Shown here piece by piece: positions 7,940 to 14,713 of a stretch of DNA of 25,004 nucleotides (its first letter is position 1; every line of letters starts with the position of its first letter). Source of the stretch: Youngiibacter multivorans (GTDB lineage Bacteria > Bacillota > Clostridia > Clostridiales > Clostridiaceae). The notes beneath the pieces are model-generated. The model did no database searches, had not been told where the DNA came from, and saw only the letters and a program-made list of their open reading frames with translations. The translations under genes and the position numbers were made by a program. The stretch covers positions 1 through 25,004 of the forward strand of contig NZ_JAGGKC010000038.1 in the NCBI RefSeq assembly GCF_017873395.1. Direction: 5' to 3'.

Positions 7940-9146
7940 TTACAGAAAGACACTGCTGCTGGGCTTCGGATTCTTCGCAATCAGCATAACTTGGAGCGTA
8001 TACAACGCATTCATGCCGGTGCTTCTCGGTAATTTCCTTGAAAGCTCAGCGCTGATTGGCTTCATTATGACCATAGACAACTACTTTGCTTTGTTCATTC
8101 AGCCTGCTGTCGGCTTCTACAGCGACGGGATCAACACCAGGTTCGGCAGAAGGATGCCATTCATCATGATAGGCATGCCCCTTGCCGCGGTATTCATGGC
8201 ACTCATACCAAATCATTTCAACCTGACTTCCCTGGTATTCTTCCTGGTCTTCATGAACCTTTCAATGAGCCTCTACAGGTCACCTGTAATTGCTCTCATG
8301 CCTGACATAACTTACATGGAACACAGGTCCAAGGCAAACAGCATTATAAACTTCATGGGCGGAATTGGTTCGCTTATTGCATACGTAATAGGTTCAAGGC
8401 TCTTCAAGTACGGAGAAGGATACCCCTTCTATCTTTCAGCAGTACTCATAGTAATCGCCTTTACGGTACTCTTCATGAACATAAAGGAAAGAAGGGACGT
8501 CATTGGCTACGAGAAGGCTGAGGAGAAGAGGGATTTCGTTACAGGAGTTAAGACTGCACTTAAAGACAGGAACACCACTTTCCTACTTTTCGCAATCTGC
8601 AGCTGGTTCATAGGCTTCAACGGTGTTGAGACCTTCTTCACCAGATATGGCTCGCTGTATCTCGGAGTTGACCCTTCCGTCTCAGCCTTCACCCTCTCAT
8701 TCATATCCCTTAGCTTCCTCATGTTCGCCATTCCTGCCGGACTTATCGGCACAAAGATTGGCAAGAGGAACACCATAAGGATAGGAGTAGCCGGTGTAAT
8801 AGCCTTGATGGTTGCAATCTATTTCGTAAAGCCAGGCAATCCTAACGCTATAACAATAATAAGAGGATTATTCCTACTTGTTGGATTCTCATGGGCCTGT
8901 ATCAACATCAACTCATACCCGCTGGTTGCTGACATGTCCCCTCTGGGCCTCCTCGGCACCTACACAGGCGTATACTACCTGTTTTCATCCATAGCGAACA
9001 TAGTATCCCCGCCGCTTCTTGGATTCATCGTCGACACCTTCGGCTTCAGTATAATGTTCCTCTATGGAGCCTTCTTCTTCATACTGGCCTTCGTCTTCAT
9101 GACGATGGTAAAGGACAAGCGGGCAGAGCTTAATGGCAGGGAGTAA
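7923..9146 (+). CDS. MFS transporter, SLC45/GPH-like
   Basis: A 407-residue major facilitator protein with about twelve hydrophobic segments. It has a loop 2-3 motif SDGINTRFGRRMPFI, the GRRxP form seen in SLC45 and sugar:cation symporters, and the N-terminal ITWSVYNAFMPVLL helix. The ATG at 7923 is preferred over an upstream TTG because AGGAG lies nine bases before it. It overlaps the phosphodiesterase gene by 17 bases, so the two are translationally coupled. The permease may bring in a glycerophosphodiester or related solute for the enzyme, but this rests on context only. Confidence 0.88.
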   Translation: MERKLDYRKTLLLGFGFFAISITWSVYNAFMPVLLGNFLESSALIGFIMTIDNYFALFIQPAVGFYSDGINTRFGRRMPFIMIGMPLAAVFMALIPNHFNLTSLVFFLVFMNLSMSLYRSPVIALMPDITYMEHRSKANSIINFMGGIGSLIAYVIGSRLFKYGEGYPFYLSAVLIVIAFTVLFMNIKERRDVIGYEKAEEKRDFVTGVKTALKDRNTTFLLFAICSWFIGFNGVETFFTRYGSLYLGVDPSVSAFTLSFISLSFLMFAIPAGLIGTKIGKRNTIRIGVAGVIALMVAIYFVKPGNPNAITIIRGLFLLVGFSWACININSYPLVADMSPLGLLGTYTGVYYLFSSIANIVSPPLLGFIVDTFGFSIMFLYGAFFFILAFVFMTMVKDKRAELNGRE

Positions 9147-9201
9147 ATGTCCTTAGCCATCTCATGACCTGAATGAAAACATCAGACTATTATTGTAGAA
9201 C

Positions 9202-9245
9202 AAGAACCTGAACCGGCCCATGTTGAACTGCCGGTTCAGGTTCTT
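9202..9245 (+). terminator. Long hairpin, terminator of the GDPD-MFS operon
   Basis: AAGAACCTGAACCGGC (9202-9217) pairs perfectly with GCCGGTTCAGGTTCTT (9230-9245) over a 12-base loop, 56 bases after the MFS stop. The U run is short, so efficiency is uncertain, but position and stem support a terminator. Confidence 0.65.
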
Positions 9246-9575
9246 CACATTAAATACAAAAAAAGAAATTGGGATGTGGTTCATTGATTAATTCCCTATT
9301 TGGATATCGCTGATGATACTTCTATTGTAAGTTTTTAAATTTTGTTCCCTTAGCTTAATTGTCCGTCATTACAGTGAAGACTGTCACCAGGGATTAGCCT
9401 GACTCTTAAAGCCAGCATGATATTTTGATAAATATTGTCTCATATAAACTCTGCTGTTGAAGTACTCAATAAAGTTGAAAATTTGTCATTAAAGATTTTA
9501 AATATTACTAATAGGAATATATGAATCACCCTTTAAGTCTGTCAAATACCCCAATATCATATGGGAGATGATTAA
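9246..9575 (+). other. 330-base spacer with only a weak promoter candidate
   Basis: A/T-rich, with no plausible gene on either strand. TTGTCA (9483-9488), 17 bases, then TACTAA (9506-9511) is a weak promoter candidate for the following gene. GGGAG lies just before its ATG. I see no riboswitch-like fold or RNA gene. Confidence 0.4.
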
Positions 9576-10181
9576 ATGGAACGATTTTACTCTAAACCAA
9601 TAGGTGTAATATGGTCTGGTGTTGCAGGAGCCGTTGCATTCACTTTCAGTGCACTGGTAGTCTCACTCTTTGGGAACACCATTGAAGATGGTTTCATTCT
9701 TTTTGCTGTGAGCGGTGGAATCGGCGGACTCATGTTATCAGTAATGGTTGGTCTCTGGAAGAAGCTTCCGGTTATGACTTTAGTCTGCTTCATGGGACTT
9801 CCATTAGGAGTGCTGGTTTCTTTCGGCATTGCCGGCTTCTTCGACCTGGTGCCCATTCTTCCGGAATCCGTCAGCTCATCCGGAATGGCTGATGCATTTG
9901 CAATCGCCATCGTTGGTGCGGTATGCGGCGCTATTTTGGGAGGTATAATATTTGGAAGGCGTGCAGTGGTCTTCTCCGCATTGATTTCCGGGCTTGCAGC
10001 TTTCCCATTCGGATTGCTGGTCAGGGCATTCAACAAGGACTATCCTATCCGCAGCCTTTTCATGGAGTTGATTTCTCCTTTCCATGCCCAGGACCCCAAT
10101 TATGTTGCCATTGTAATGGGAGTAGGAATCGGTATGTCTCTTGCACTTGGACTATACAGAAGGAAACATCCAATCCCCTAA
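9576..10181 (+). CDS. Integral membrane protein of unknown function
   Basis: A 201-residue, strongly hydrophobic protein with about six membrane segments. They are rich in Gly and Ala (IGGLMLSVMVGL, AVCGAILGGIIFGRR, IVMGVGIGMSLALGLY) and the tail is basic. I do not recognise a family. The start is ATG with TGGGAGATGATTAA upstream. It stands alone, between a long hairpin on the left and the remains of the IscB-disrupted toxin region on the right. Confidence 0.75.
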   Translation: MERFYSKPIGVIWSGVAGAVAFTFSALVVSLFGNTIEDGFILFAVSGGIGGLMLSVMVGLWKKLPVMTLVCFMGLPLGVLVSFGIAGFFDLVPILPESVSSSGMADAFAIAIVGAVCGAILGGIIFGRRAVVFSALISGLAAFPFGLLVRAFNKDYPIRSLFMELISPFHAQDPNYVAIVMGVGIGMSLALGLYRRKHPIP

Positions 10182-10508
10182 AAGCAATAATCTATTGAAC
10201 TATAACTCCATATTCCAATTCCTTCGCACCGCTTCATGAGAGCGGCGTTTGGATTTCTACATAACCAATTTAATATTTTCCAACTCCAAAAAATATGTGC
10301 TGAGATTAATTGGATATCCATACCAATTATGGTTGTAAGGACATAATTGTGTAACTTAAGCAAAAAGGAGACAGCCTGTTCCAGCCATCGCCTTTCAATT
10401 AACCTTATCTTTCTTCTTAGTCCTTTAATGCTTTCCAATTCTACGCTAATATGATGCATATTATAAGCAGATATTTGGTTCTTATTTAACGCTTTGTCGC
10501 TATGCAGA
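10182..10508. other. Spacer of about 330 bases, no supported gene
   Basis: A/T-rich sequence between the membrane protein gene and the stranded toxin tail. A small hairpin CCGCT-TCATGAG-AGCGG (10229-10245) followed by a T-rich stretch may end transcription of the gene at 9576. An open frame on the minus strand (10178-10525) has no ribosome site or recognisable domain and overlaps the toxin tail in another frame, so I do not call it. Confidence 0.4.
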
Positions 10509-10571
10509 TTACAAACTATTATCATGCTCGAGAAGGGACTTTAATCTGGACAAATAGTCTTGTCTTTCATA
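10509..10571 (-). pseudogene. Stranded 3' end of the RelE/ParE toxin gene
   Basis: Read on the minus strand from 10571, the codons give YERQDYLSRLKSLLEHDNSL and then TAA. This is the usual C-terminal signature of RelE/ParE-family toxins (RVLxxRQDYLxxL). The toxin gene at 12107-12400 stops being toxin-like exactly after RVL. Joining codons up to TTG (12128-12130) to TAT (10569-10571) restores an uninterrupted toxin frame of about 111 codons. The intervening 1.56 kb is the IscB element. The fragment has no start of its own. Confidence 0.8.
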
Positions 10572-10577
10572 AACATT

Positions 10578-10620
10578 GGAGTTCGGAGACTCGTGACTTC
10601 AGTCATGAGAGGAGAACTCC
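10578..10620 (-). repeat. Element end hairpin downstream of iscB
   Basis: Nested inverted repeats. The outer arms are GGAGTTC (10578-10584) and GAACTCC (10614-10620). The inner arms are CTCGTGAC (10590-10597) and GTCATGAG (10602-10609), with loop TTCA and one G-T pair. The iscB stop codon (10603-10605) lies within the inner hairpin. The shape fits the transposase-recognition hairpin at an IS605-group end, and may also end transcription. Confidence 0.7.
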
Positions 10621-11853
10621 ATTACACCCCTTTCTTTCGATTAGTATTGTACTCTGTCTTTTCAATAATGTAAGTTCCTTGAAGCTTGCACTCCTGTGGA
10701 CAACTGAGCCATCCAGTTTACGCAGATCAAAATAGCCAGATGTCCTTTTTCCGAAAATGAAGCATTCCTCGTCCCTGTATCGCACATGGTCAAACAGGCG
10801 GAATCCCTTGACTTCGTATGCAGACTGATTCAGCTTTTTCTTTCCACCCTTTAGGAAGTTCGCCTTGTGTATCTGTCGGTTGTGCTTCCTCTTGAACGCC
10901 TGATTGTAGATTTCGTTGCTTCTTATGGCATTAAAGTTTCCACTGATGCAGTATGCATCAGCGCTGTGGGTCTTTTCAATGTTATTCCTTATACGGTTGT
11001 TCTTTGTGATGTATCCATAGGTCATGGAAACATCTGGATACAGTTTCTGAAGACTGTTGTATACATACCATCTCATGATGCCCATGAAGCTTGCATCTCT
11101 GTACGACTTGTTTGGAGTAAGCTTCAGCTGTATCCTTCCTGCATGATGGCTCTTGTGGCATGTCTCGCATAAGGTGACCAGATTGCCGGGTGAATCTCCT
11201 CCGGTCTTCCGGCTTTCCTTATAGTGAACATTCAATACTCTGTCCTTTGACTTGCCATGGCAGTGCTGACATTCGTGTTTATCCCGCCATAGAACGTATT
11301 CCCTGGTATTCCAGAAGCCTAACTGTTCTCCCTGCTGGTATTCTCTCCCGCTGATCTCAGGATTCCTGATCTTCTGGATATCGAAACTTGCTGTTTCGAT
11401 CACTATCCTTGATATGGGGAGGATCCTGTGTACATTCTCGATCACCTTCAAGTGGCTGTCTACCTTATGCTTGACTGAAGGAGCAAGCCACCCTTCCTTT
11501 TTCGATGTGGTGCGGTTAAGAAACCTTGCCATTCTGTAGCGAAGGCGGTTTCTCCTTGTTCTTCGGTTCTGTCTTCTGGTGGACAGAAGCTCTGGGATAT
11601 CATCCCGGAGTGTTATCTCTGAGACAAAAAGCTCTTTCTTCTCAGTAGTTGCGCTAAGTCCTACTACCTTGCTTCCTGCGTCTACTCCCAGAGTGATTAC
11701 CTGAGTATATTCAGGCGAATCATACAGCAGCTGAATTGTGAATGGTGTCCTTCTTACCACTTTTGCCTTGCCATCCTTCAACAGATGTTTCACTTTTCCA
11801 TGCCGGCTGGTAGGCATAAGTGGATTTCCATTTTTACTTAAAACGTAGACCAA
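10603..11853 (-). CDS. iscB: IscB RNA-guided endonuclease (RRXRR/RuvC/HNH), HNH base probably mutated
   Basis: A 416-residue IscB of normal length. Order of domains: PLMP motif (residues 11-14), RuvC-I GVDAG with Asp58, Arg-rich bridge helix (93-107), RuvC-II IVIETASFD with Glu153, HNH (about 185-238), RuvC-III THSADAYCIS with His296 and Asp299, then a basic C-terminal target-interacting region. Zinc-type pairs CQHC (195-198) and CETC (229-232) frame the HNH. IscB homologues normally read VHHIESR; here it is VHYKESR (209-215), so the general-base His is Tyr211 while the metal-side His210 remains. RuvC residues look intact. The start is TTG with AAGGGGTG upstream. No tnpA is nearby. Confidence 0.93.
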   Translation of the reverse strand: MVYVLSKNGNPLMPTSRHGKVKHLLKDGKAKVVRRTPFTIQLLYDSPEYTQVITLGVDAGSKVVGLSATTEKKELFVSEITLRDDIPELLSTRRQNRRTRRNRLRYRMARFLNRTTSKKEGWLAPSVKHKVDSHLKVIENVHRILPISRIVIETASFDIQKIRNPEISGREYQQGEQLGFWNTREYVLWRDKHECQHCHGKSKDRVLNVHYKESRKTGGDSPGNLVTLCETCHKSHHAGRIQLKLTPNKSYRDASFMGIMRWYVYNSLQKLYPDVSMTYGYITKNNRIRNNIEKTHSADAYCISGNFNAIRSNEIYNQAFKRKHNRQIHKANFLKGGKKKLNQSAYEVKGFRLFDHVRYRDEECFIFGKRTSGYFDLRKLDGSVVHRSASFKELTLLKRQSTILIERKGCNGVLLS

Positions 11854-11857
11854 TCCG

Positions 11858-12127
11858 GCACCCCTTTCTTGATGTAGTTAAGTACATAATTCCAGCAACA
11901 TAGCTGGTTGGCATCCTTCGCCAATGTTGTAATTGCTTTTTACGTCTGCAACACCGTTCCCGTTAACCCAAGAGAACTTTTAATCACAGACAACAGAGCC
12001 ACGGATTAGGATGGACGTCCGTGGGTGTTATGACAAAAACAACGTAGTGCCGAAGCACTGAGGCTGATCAACCAGGCATTAAGGATTGCTCCTCATGCCT
12101 TCGACTTTAGTCGAGGGTTAGTTGACT
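11858..12127 (-). ncRNA. Putative omegaRNA (guide RNA) of IscB
   Basis: The 270 bases upstream of iscB lack a reading frame but fold densely on the minus strand. Stems include GGCAT/ATGCC with inner AGGA/TCCT (about 12074-12099), AGTGC-TTCG-GCACT (about 12046-12059), CACGGA/TCCGTG (about 11999-12026), TTGGC/GCCAA (about 11908-11924) and CCAGC/GCTGG (about 11893-11908). Known IscB omegaRNAs lie here, directly before iscB, with the guide at the 5' end in flanking DNA. The 3' part containing GGATGCCA next to a hairpin resembles my recollection of characterised omegaRNAs. The predicted 16-base guide is AATAATTAGGGTGTTG (12143 to 12128). Ends are approximate. Confidence 0.72.
12098..12117 (-). repeat. 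Element end hairpin upstream of the omegaRNA
   Basis: CCTTCGAC-TTTA-GTCGAGGG forms an 8-base stem with one G-T pair, the classic IS200/IS605-type end hairpin. The truncated toxin frame ends at the TAA formed within its loop (12107-12109), so the element donates the stop codon. Confidence 0.75.
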
Positions 12128-12400
12128 CAACACCCTAATTATTTTAATGATACTCGAGTCAATTCGGTATATAATATAGTTCTTTTCAACAAAAATGTAT
12201 CTGTAGTCTACATTTACACCAATTGATTCCCCAAGACTCACACCGGATAATGGAAACTGCTCTAACCTTCTAACATTATTAATAAGTTTAAATATTACTT
12301 CTTCTGCGATTTTCTTACTGTACTTGTCCTCAATTTGCTTCTTTATGTGCAATAAATCTTCTTTTGCAGCTGGAGAGTATTCTATCTTGGTTACCATCAT
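12107..12400 (-). CDS. RelE/ParE family toxin, C-terminally truncated by the IscB element
   Basis: The 97-residue product begins like a normal RelE/ParE toxin (IEYSPAAKEDLLHIKKQI, then LEQFPLSGVSLGE and VDYRYIFVEKNYIIYRI) and keeps the frame as far as IIRVL. The last six residues (SQLTLD) are read at or within the mobile element end. The usual final RQDYL segment is missing and is found at 10509-10571. RelE/ParE folds need this last strand and its conserved residues, so toxicity is probably lost or reduced. ATG overlaps the antitoxin stop (ATGATG/TGA). Family members cleave ribosome-bound mRNA or poison gyrase; which applies here is unknown. Confidence 0.88.
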   Translation of the reverse strand: MMVTKIEYSPAAKEDLLHIKKQIEDKYSKKIAEEVIFKLINNVRRLEQFPLSGVSLGESIGVNVDYRYIFVEKNYIIYRIDSSIIKIIRVLSQLTLD

Positions 12401-12642
12401 AGTCCAAGCATGGCTTCAACATCATCAGCGGAAATCCAGCCTTCCTCTCTTGCTGATTTTTCACCTTCCTCTAGCTTTGCCAGCAACCTGATTGTTGATT
12501 TTAACCTGTCCAATTCTTCCAACTTTATGATTGCATATTCACCGCGTCCATTTCTTGTAAGGTAAACAGGGCTGTTCTCCTTTACTTCACTTAAGACTTC
12601 AGTATAGTTCCTTAAGTCAGAAATCGGCTTTATGTTTGGCAT
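12397..12642 (-). CDS. Phd/YefM family antitoxin
   Basis: An 81-residue antitoxin starting MPNIKPISDLRNYTEVL. This matches the N-terminal DNA-binding part of Phd/YefM, and NGRGEYAIIKLEELDRL is also typical. The C-terminal acidic helix would bind the toxin. The ATG at 12642 is chosen because AAGGAG lies nine bases upstream; an in-frame ATG at 12651 would overlap that site. It overlaps the toxin start by four bases. It remains intact although the toxin is disrupted. The promoter region has two inverted repeats, consistent with autoregulation. Confidence 0.88.
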   Translation of the reverse strand: MPNIKPISDLRNYTEVLSEVKENSPVYLTRNGRGEYAIIKLEELDRLKSTIRLLAKLEEGEKSAREEGWISADDVEAMLGL

Positions 12643-12663
12643 TAATACCATCTCCTTAGGTTT

Positions 12664-12712
12664 ATTTTATTCTATTCGCTTGCAAATAACAATGCGAATT
12701 AACTCGTTAATT
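12664..12712 (-). promoter_or_regulatory. Promoter and operator-like repeats of the Phd/YefM-RelE operon
   Basis: On the minus strand -35 TTGTTA (12687-12692), 17 bases, -10 TAAAAT (12664-12669). ATTCGC (12674-12679) and GCGAAT (12694-12699) form an inverted repeat around the -35. Next to it is AATTAAC-TC-GTTAATT (12697-12712), a near-continuous palindrome. Both suit binding by the antitoxin. Confidence 0.6.
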
Positions 12713-12814
12713 TACATCAATAATATTTTAAATTGTATAGCATTTTCAAATATGCGATTCTTGTGTTACTTCGTGATAAGATTTGAGCCCTGCCGGATTG
12801 CTGAATTCACGTAG

Positions 12815-12855
12815 AAATGGCGATAACCACCGTATACCGATGGTTATCGCCATTT
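12815..12855. terminator. Bidirectional terminator hairpin after folA
   Basis: AAATGGCGATAACCA (12815-12829) and TGGTTATCGCCATTT (12841-12855) form a perfect 15-base stem with an 11-base loop, flanked by A and T runs on both sides. It lies 23 bases past the folA stop. Confidence 0.8.
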
Positions 12856-12878
12856 TCAGTTTCAGCTGTCTTAACTTA

Positions 12879-13373
12879 TCAGTTCTTCCTTGTCTTCTTC
12901 CTGTACTCTGCGAAGGTCAGCTTCATTCCGCTTTCCTCGTCAGTATCGTCGATGCTTTCAACAAGCTCGAAGCTGTCGAGCATTTCAACCGGGAATACGG
13001 TGTCGCCGTCAAATTCACTGTGGACCCATGTGATGTAAAGTGTTGAGCAGTGGAGGATCAGCTTCCTGTATATTTCTCCGCCACCTATAACGAATACTTC
13101 TTCATCAAGCTTTGAGTATTCAAGTGCTTCCTCCATCCCATGGATAAGCTTTACTCCTTCAGGAACATCATAGGATTCATCCCTTGTGAGTACTATGTGC
13201 TCTCTGCCTGGCAGTGGCTTCTTGAAGCTTTCGAATGTTGTCCTTCCCATGATCATCTTCTTGCCCATGGTCTTTTCCCTGAAATGCTTCAGATCTTTCT
13301 TAATTGTCCATATCAGGGTACCCTCGTTCCCGATGATTCCCTTGTCCGTGACTGCCGCAATAAGGCTCAGCAT
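12879..13373 (-). CDS. folA: Dihydrofolate reductase
   Basis: A 164-residue DHFR, reducing dihydrofolate to tetrahydrofolate with NADPH and so recycling the product of the adjacent thymidylate synthase. Motifs: SLIAAVTDKGIIG, IWTIKKDLKHFREKT with catalytic Asp27, MIMGRTTFES with the NADPH loop, LPGREHIVLTR and VIGGGEIYR. The usual LPW is LIW here: Ile21 sits at the place of Pro21 in the E. coli enzyme, within the Met20-loop region. It starts at an ATG overlapping the thyA stop by one base, so the two genes are coupled. It ends in a basic tail before a strong terminator. Confidence 0.95.
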   Translation of the reverse strand: MLSLIAAVTDKGIIGNEGTLIWTIKKDLKHFREKTMGKKMIMGRTTFESFKKPLPGREHIVLTRDESYDVPEGVKLIHGMEEALEYSKLDEEVFVIGGGEIYRKLILHCSTLYITWVHSEFDGDTVFPVEMLDSFELVESIDDTDEESGMKLTFAEYRKKTRKN

Positions 13374-14161
13374 CAGACAGCCACCTCCATTTCAATTTTT
13401 CCCAGATGCTTGTAGTCGACAAGCTTTATATCGTCTATCGTGAAGTCGTAGAAGTCCTTTATTTCAGGATTGATCCAGAGCTTCGGGGGTTCTGGTGCTT
13501 CTCCTCTTGAGAGCTGTTCCTTCATTCCAGGTATCTGGTTCTCATATACATGCGCATTGTTTATAACGTGAGTAAAGAGTCCCGGCTTAAGACCTGTAAC
13601 CTGAGCTATCAGATGGACCAGCACTGCGTACTGAGCCATGTTGAAAGGCACACCAAGAGGCATGTCAGCAGACCTCTGCACCAGCATGCAGTTTAGCCTG
13701 TCCCCTGTTACATCCCACATCGTCATGAATGCACACGGATAAAGCGATCCTCCTTCAAGATGAGGAATCTGCCAAAGGCTCATTATCATCCTCCTGTCCT
13801 GAGGATTGGTCTTTAGCTGCTCTATGAGCTTGTCAATCTGCCTGTACTCCTTGACCACCCATCCGTAGGATGTTCCGATGGTCCCATCTTCCTTCATCCA
13901 TTCATCCCAGATGTGCACATTCTCCTCCTGGAGCTTCAGTACCGAGTTTGACTGGTCCCTGTATATCCAGAGCATCTCCTTCACAGCTGTCTTGAATCCG
14001 ACGAATTTTGATGTAAGTATTGGAAATTCCTTAGCAAGGTCAAATTGCATGACCTTATGCGGTAGCTTATATGTCTTTATCCCTGTCCTGTTCTGGTCGT
14101 ACCAGCCATTGTCCAGGATATCCTTAACTATTTCAAGATATTGCCTGTCAGCGTTGTTCAA
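13373..14161 (-). CDS. thyA: Thymidylate synthase (ThyA, Bacillus/phi3T-like subfamily)
   Basis: A 262-residue enzyme converting dUMP to dTMP with methylene-tetrahydrofolate. Catalytic Cys lies in SLYPCAFMTMWDV; the residue after Cys is Ala rather than the His of the E. coli type (PCH). The QRSADMPLGVPFNMAQYAVL block binds dUMP. HIWDEWMKEDGTIGTSYG and the end LWINPEIKDFYDFTIDD resemble what I recall of B. subtilis ThyA, which also lacks the PCH form. The start is TTG with AGGGGGTAAT upstream. The gene is first in the thyA-folA operon. Confidence 0.95.
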   Translation of the reverse strand: MNNADRQYLEIVKDILDNGWYDQNRTGIKTYKLPHKVMQFDLAKEFPILTSKFVGFKTAVKEMLWIYRDQSNSVLKLQEENVHIWDEWMKEDGTIGTSYGWVVKEYRQIDKLIEQLKTNPQDRRMIMSLWQIPHLEGGSLYPCAFMTMWDVTGDRLNCMLVQRSADMPLGVPFNMAQYAVLVHLIAQVTGLKPGLFTHVINNAHVYENQIPGMKEQLSRGEAPEPPKLWINPEIKDFYDFTIDDIKLVDYKHLGKIEMEVAV

Positions 14162-14260
14162 AGCTATTACCCCCTGCCAATTTCATATACAATCCATTAT
14201 AACTGCAATATCAACAATTTTAAACAAGTCATACGGAAGAAAGTTAACTTCAAAGGAATA

Positions 14261-14280
14261 CCCCAGGCTATTGCCTGGGG
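14261..14280 (-). terminator. Terminator after the 100-residue hypothetical gene
   Basis: CCCCAGGC-TATT-GCCTGGGG, a perfect 8-base stem ten bases past the stop at 14290. On the minus strand it is followed by TATTCCTTT. It separates this gene from thyA. Confidence 0.7.
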
Positions 14281-14289
14281 CAGATTAAT

Positions 14290-14592
14290 TTATTTCTTCT
14301 TCATTGCTGATATCGCCAGCTCTATGTCATCATCCTTGACCGTTTCCGGGAATTTTACCTTAAGCTCGTTGAGCAGACTTATGAACTTCTCACTTTTCAA
14401 TCGCTCTGAGATGTCCTCGAAAATCTCGCTGAGATAGTAAACCTCATCGTCTGTGGCTTCCCTCATGATCTCGTATCCCTGCTCCTCGTTGCTGGTAATC
14501 AGGTCAGTCAGTGTTCTCCAGTAGTCTTTAAGTGGTTCTTCCTCGGTTACGCCCTTTCTCCATTTCAAAAGCTTTGTGATTTCTGATTTCAT
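14290..14592 (-). CDS. Small acidic hypothetical protein
   Basis: A 100-residue, charged, mostly helical soluble protein without membrane segment or recognised motif. The composition is rich in Glu, Lys and Asp, and it ends in KKK. The start is ATG with AGAGGTGATTGC upstream, a good ribosome site. It is followed by a clear terminator and preceded by about 120 bases without a gene, so it is probably monocistronic. I cannot assign a function. Confidence 0.75.
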   Translation of the reverse strand: MKSEITKLLKWRKGVTEEEPLKDYWRTLTDLITSNEEQGYEIMREATDDEVYYLSEIFEDISERLKSEKFISLLNELKVKFPETVKDDDIELAISAMKKK

Positions 14593-14713
14593 GCAATCAC
14601 CTCTCGTTTATTCATTAAGCCGATTAGTATTTCTGTAGATACTATGATACAGCCAAAACATAAATTTCATGTGAGTAAAGCATTAACATTATGTATCCAA
14701 AGCACTCAATATA

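Larger units (their letters stand above)
10572..12127 (-). mobile_element. IscB-carrying IS200/IS605-type element, non-autonomous, inserted in a toxin gene
   Basis: The element contains an omegaRNA-like region and iscB but no TnpA transposase, so it would need a transposase in trans. Both ends have the subterminal hairpins of the IS200/IS605 group, with loops built on GACTTTAGTC (12103-12112) and GACTTCAGTC (10595-10604). No target duplication is apparent, as expected for single-strand transposition. The limits are set by where the split toxin frame rejoins. The left boundary (by transcription) lies between 12122 and 12130, and the right boundary is close to 10572. The exact ends need an empty-site sequence. 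Confidence 0.8.

Noticed and set aside
10306..10326. Short palindrome AATTGG-N9-CCAATT as operator
   Set aside because: A/T-rich, not near a promoter, and short enough to occur by chance.
10178..10525. A 115-codon open frame on the minus strand
   Set aside because: No ribosome site and no recognisable domain, and it overlaps the stranded toxin tail in another frame; more likely chance in A/T-rich DNA.
10603..11853. Cas9 or CRISPR-associated locus
   Set aside because: RuvC plus HNH is present, but the length (416), PLMP start and lack of REC lobe and repeats show IscB. No CRISPR array was seen in the window.
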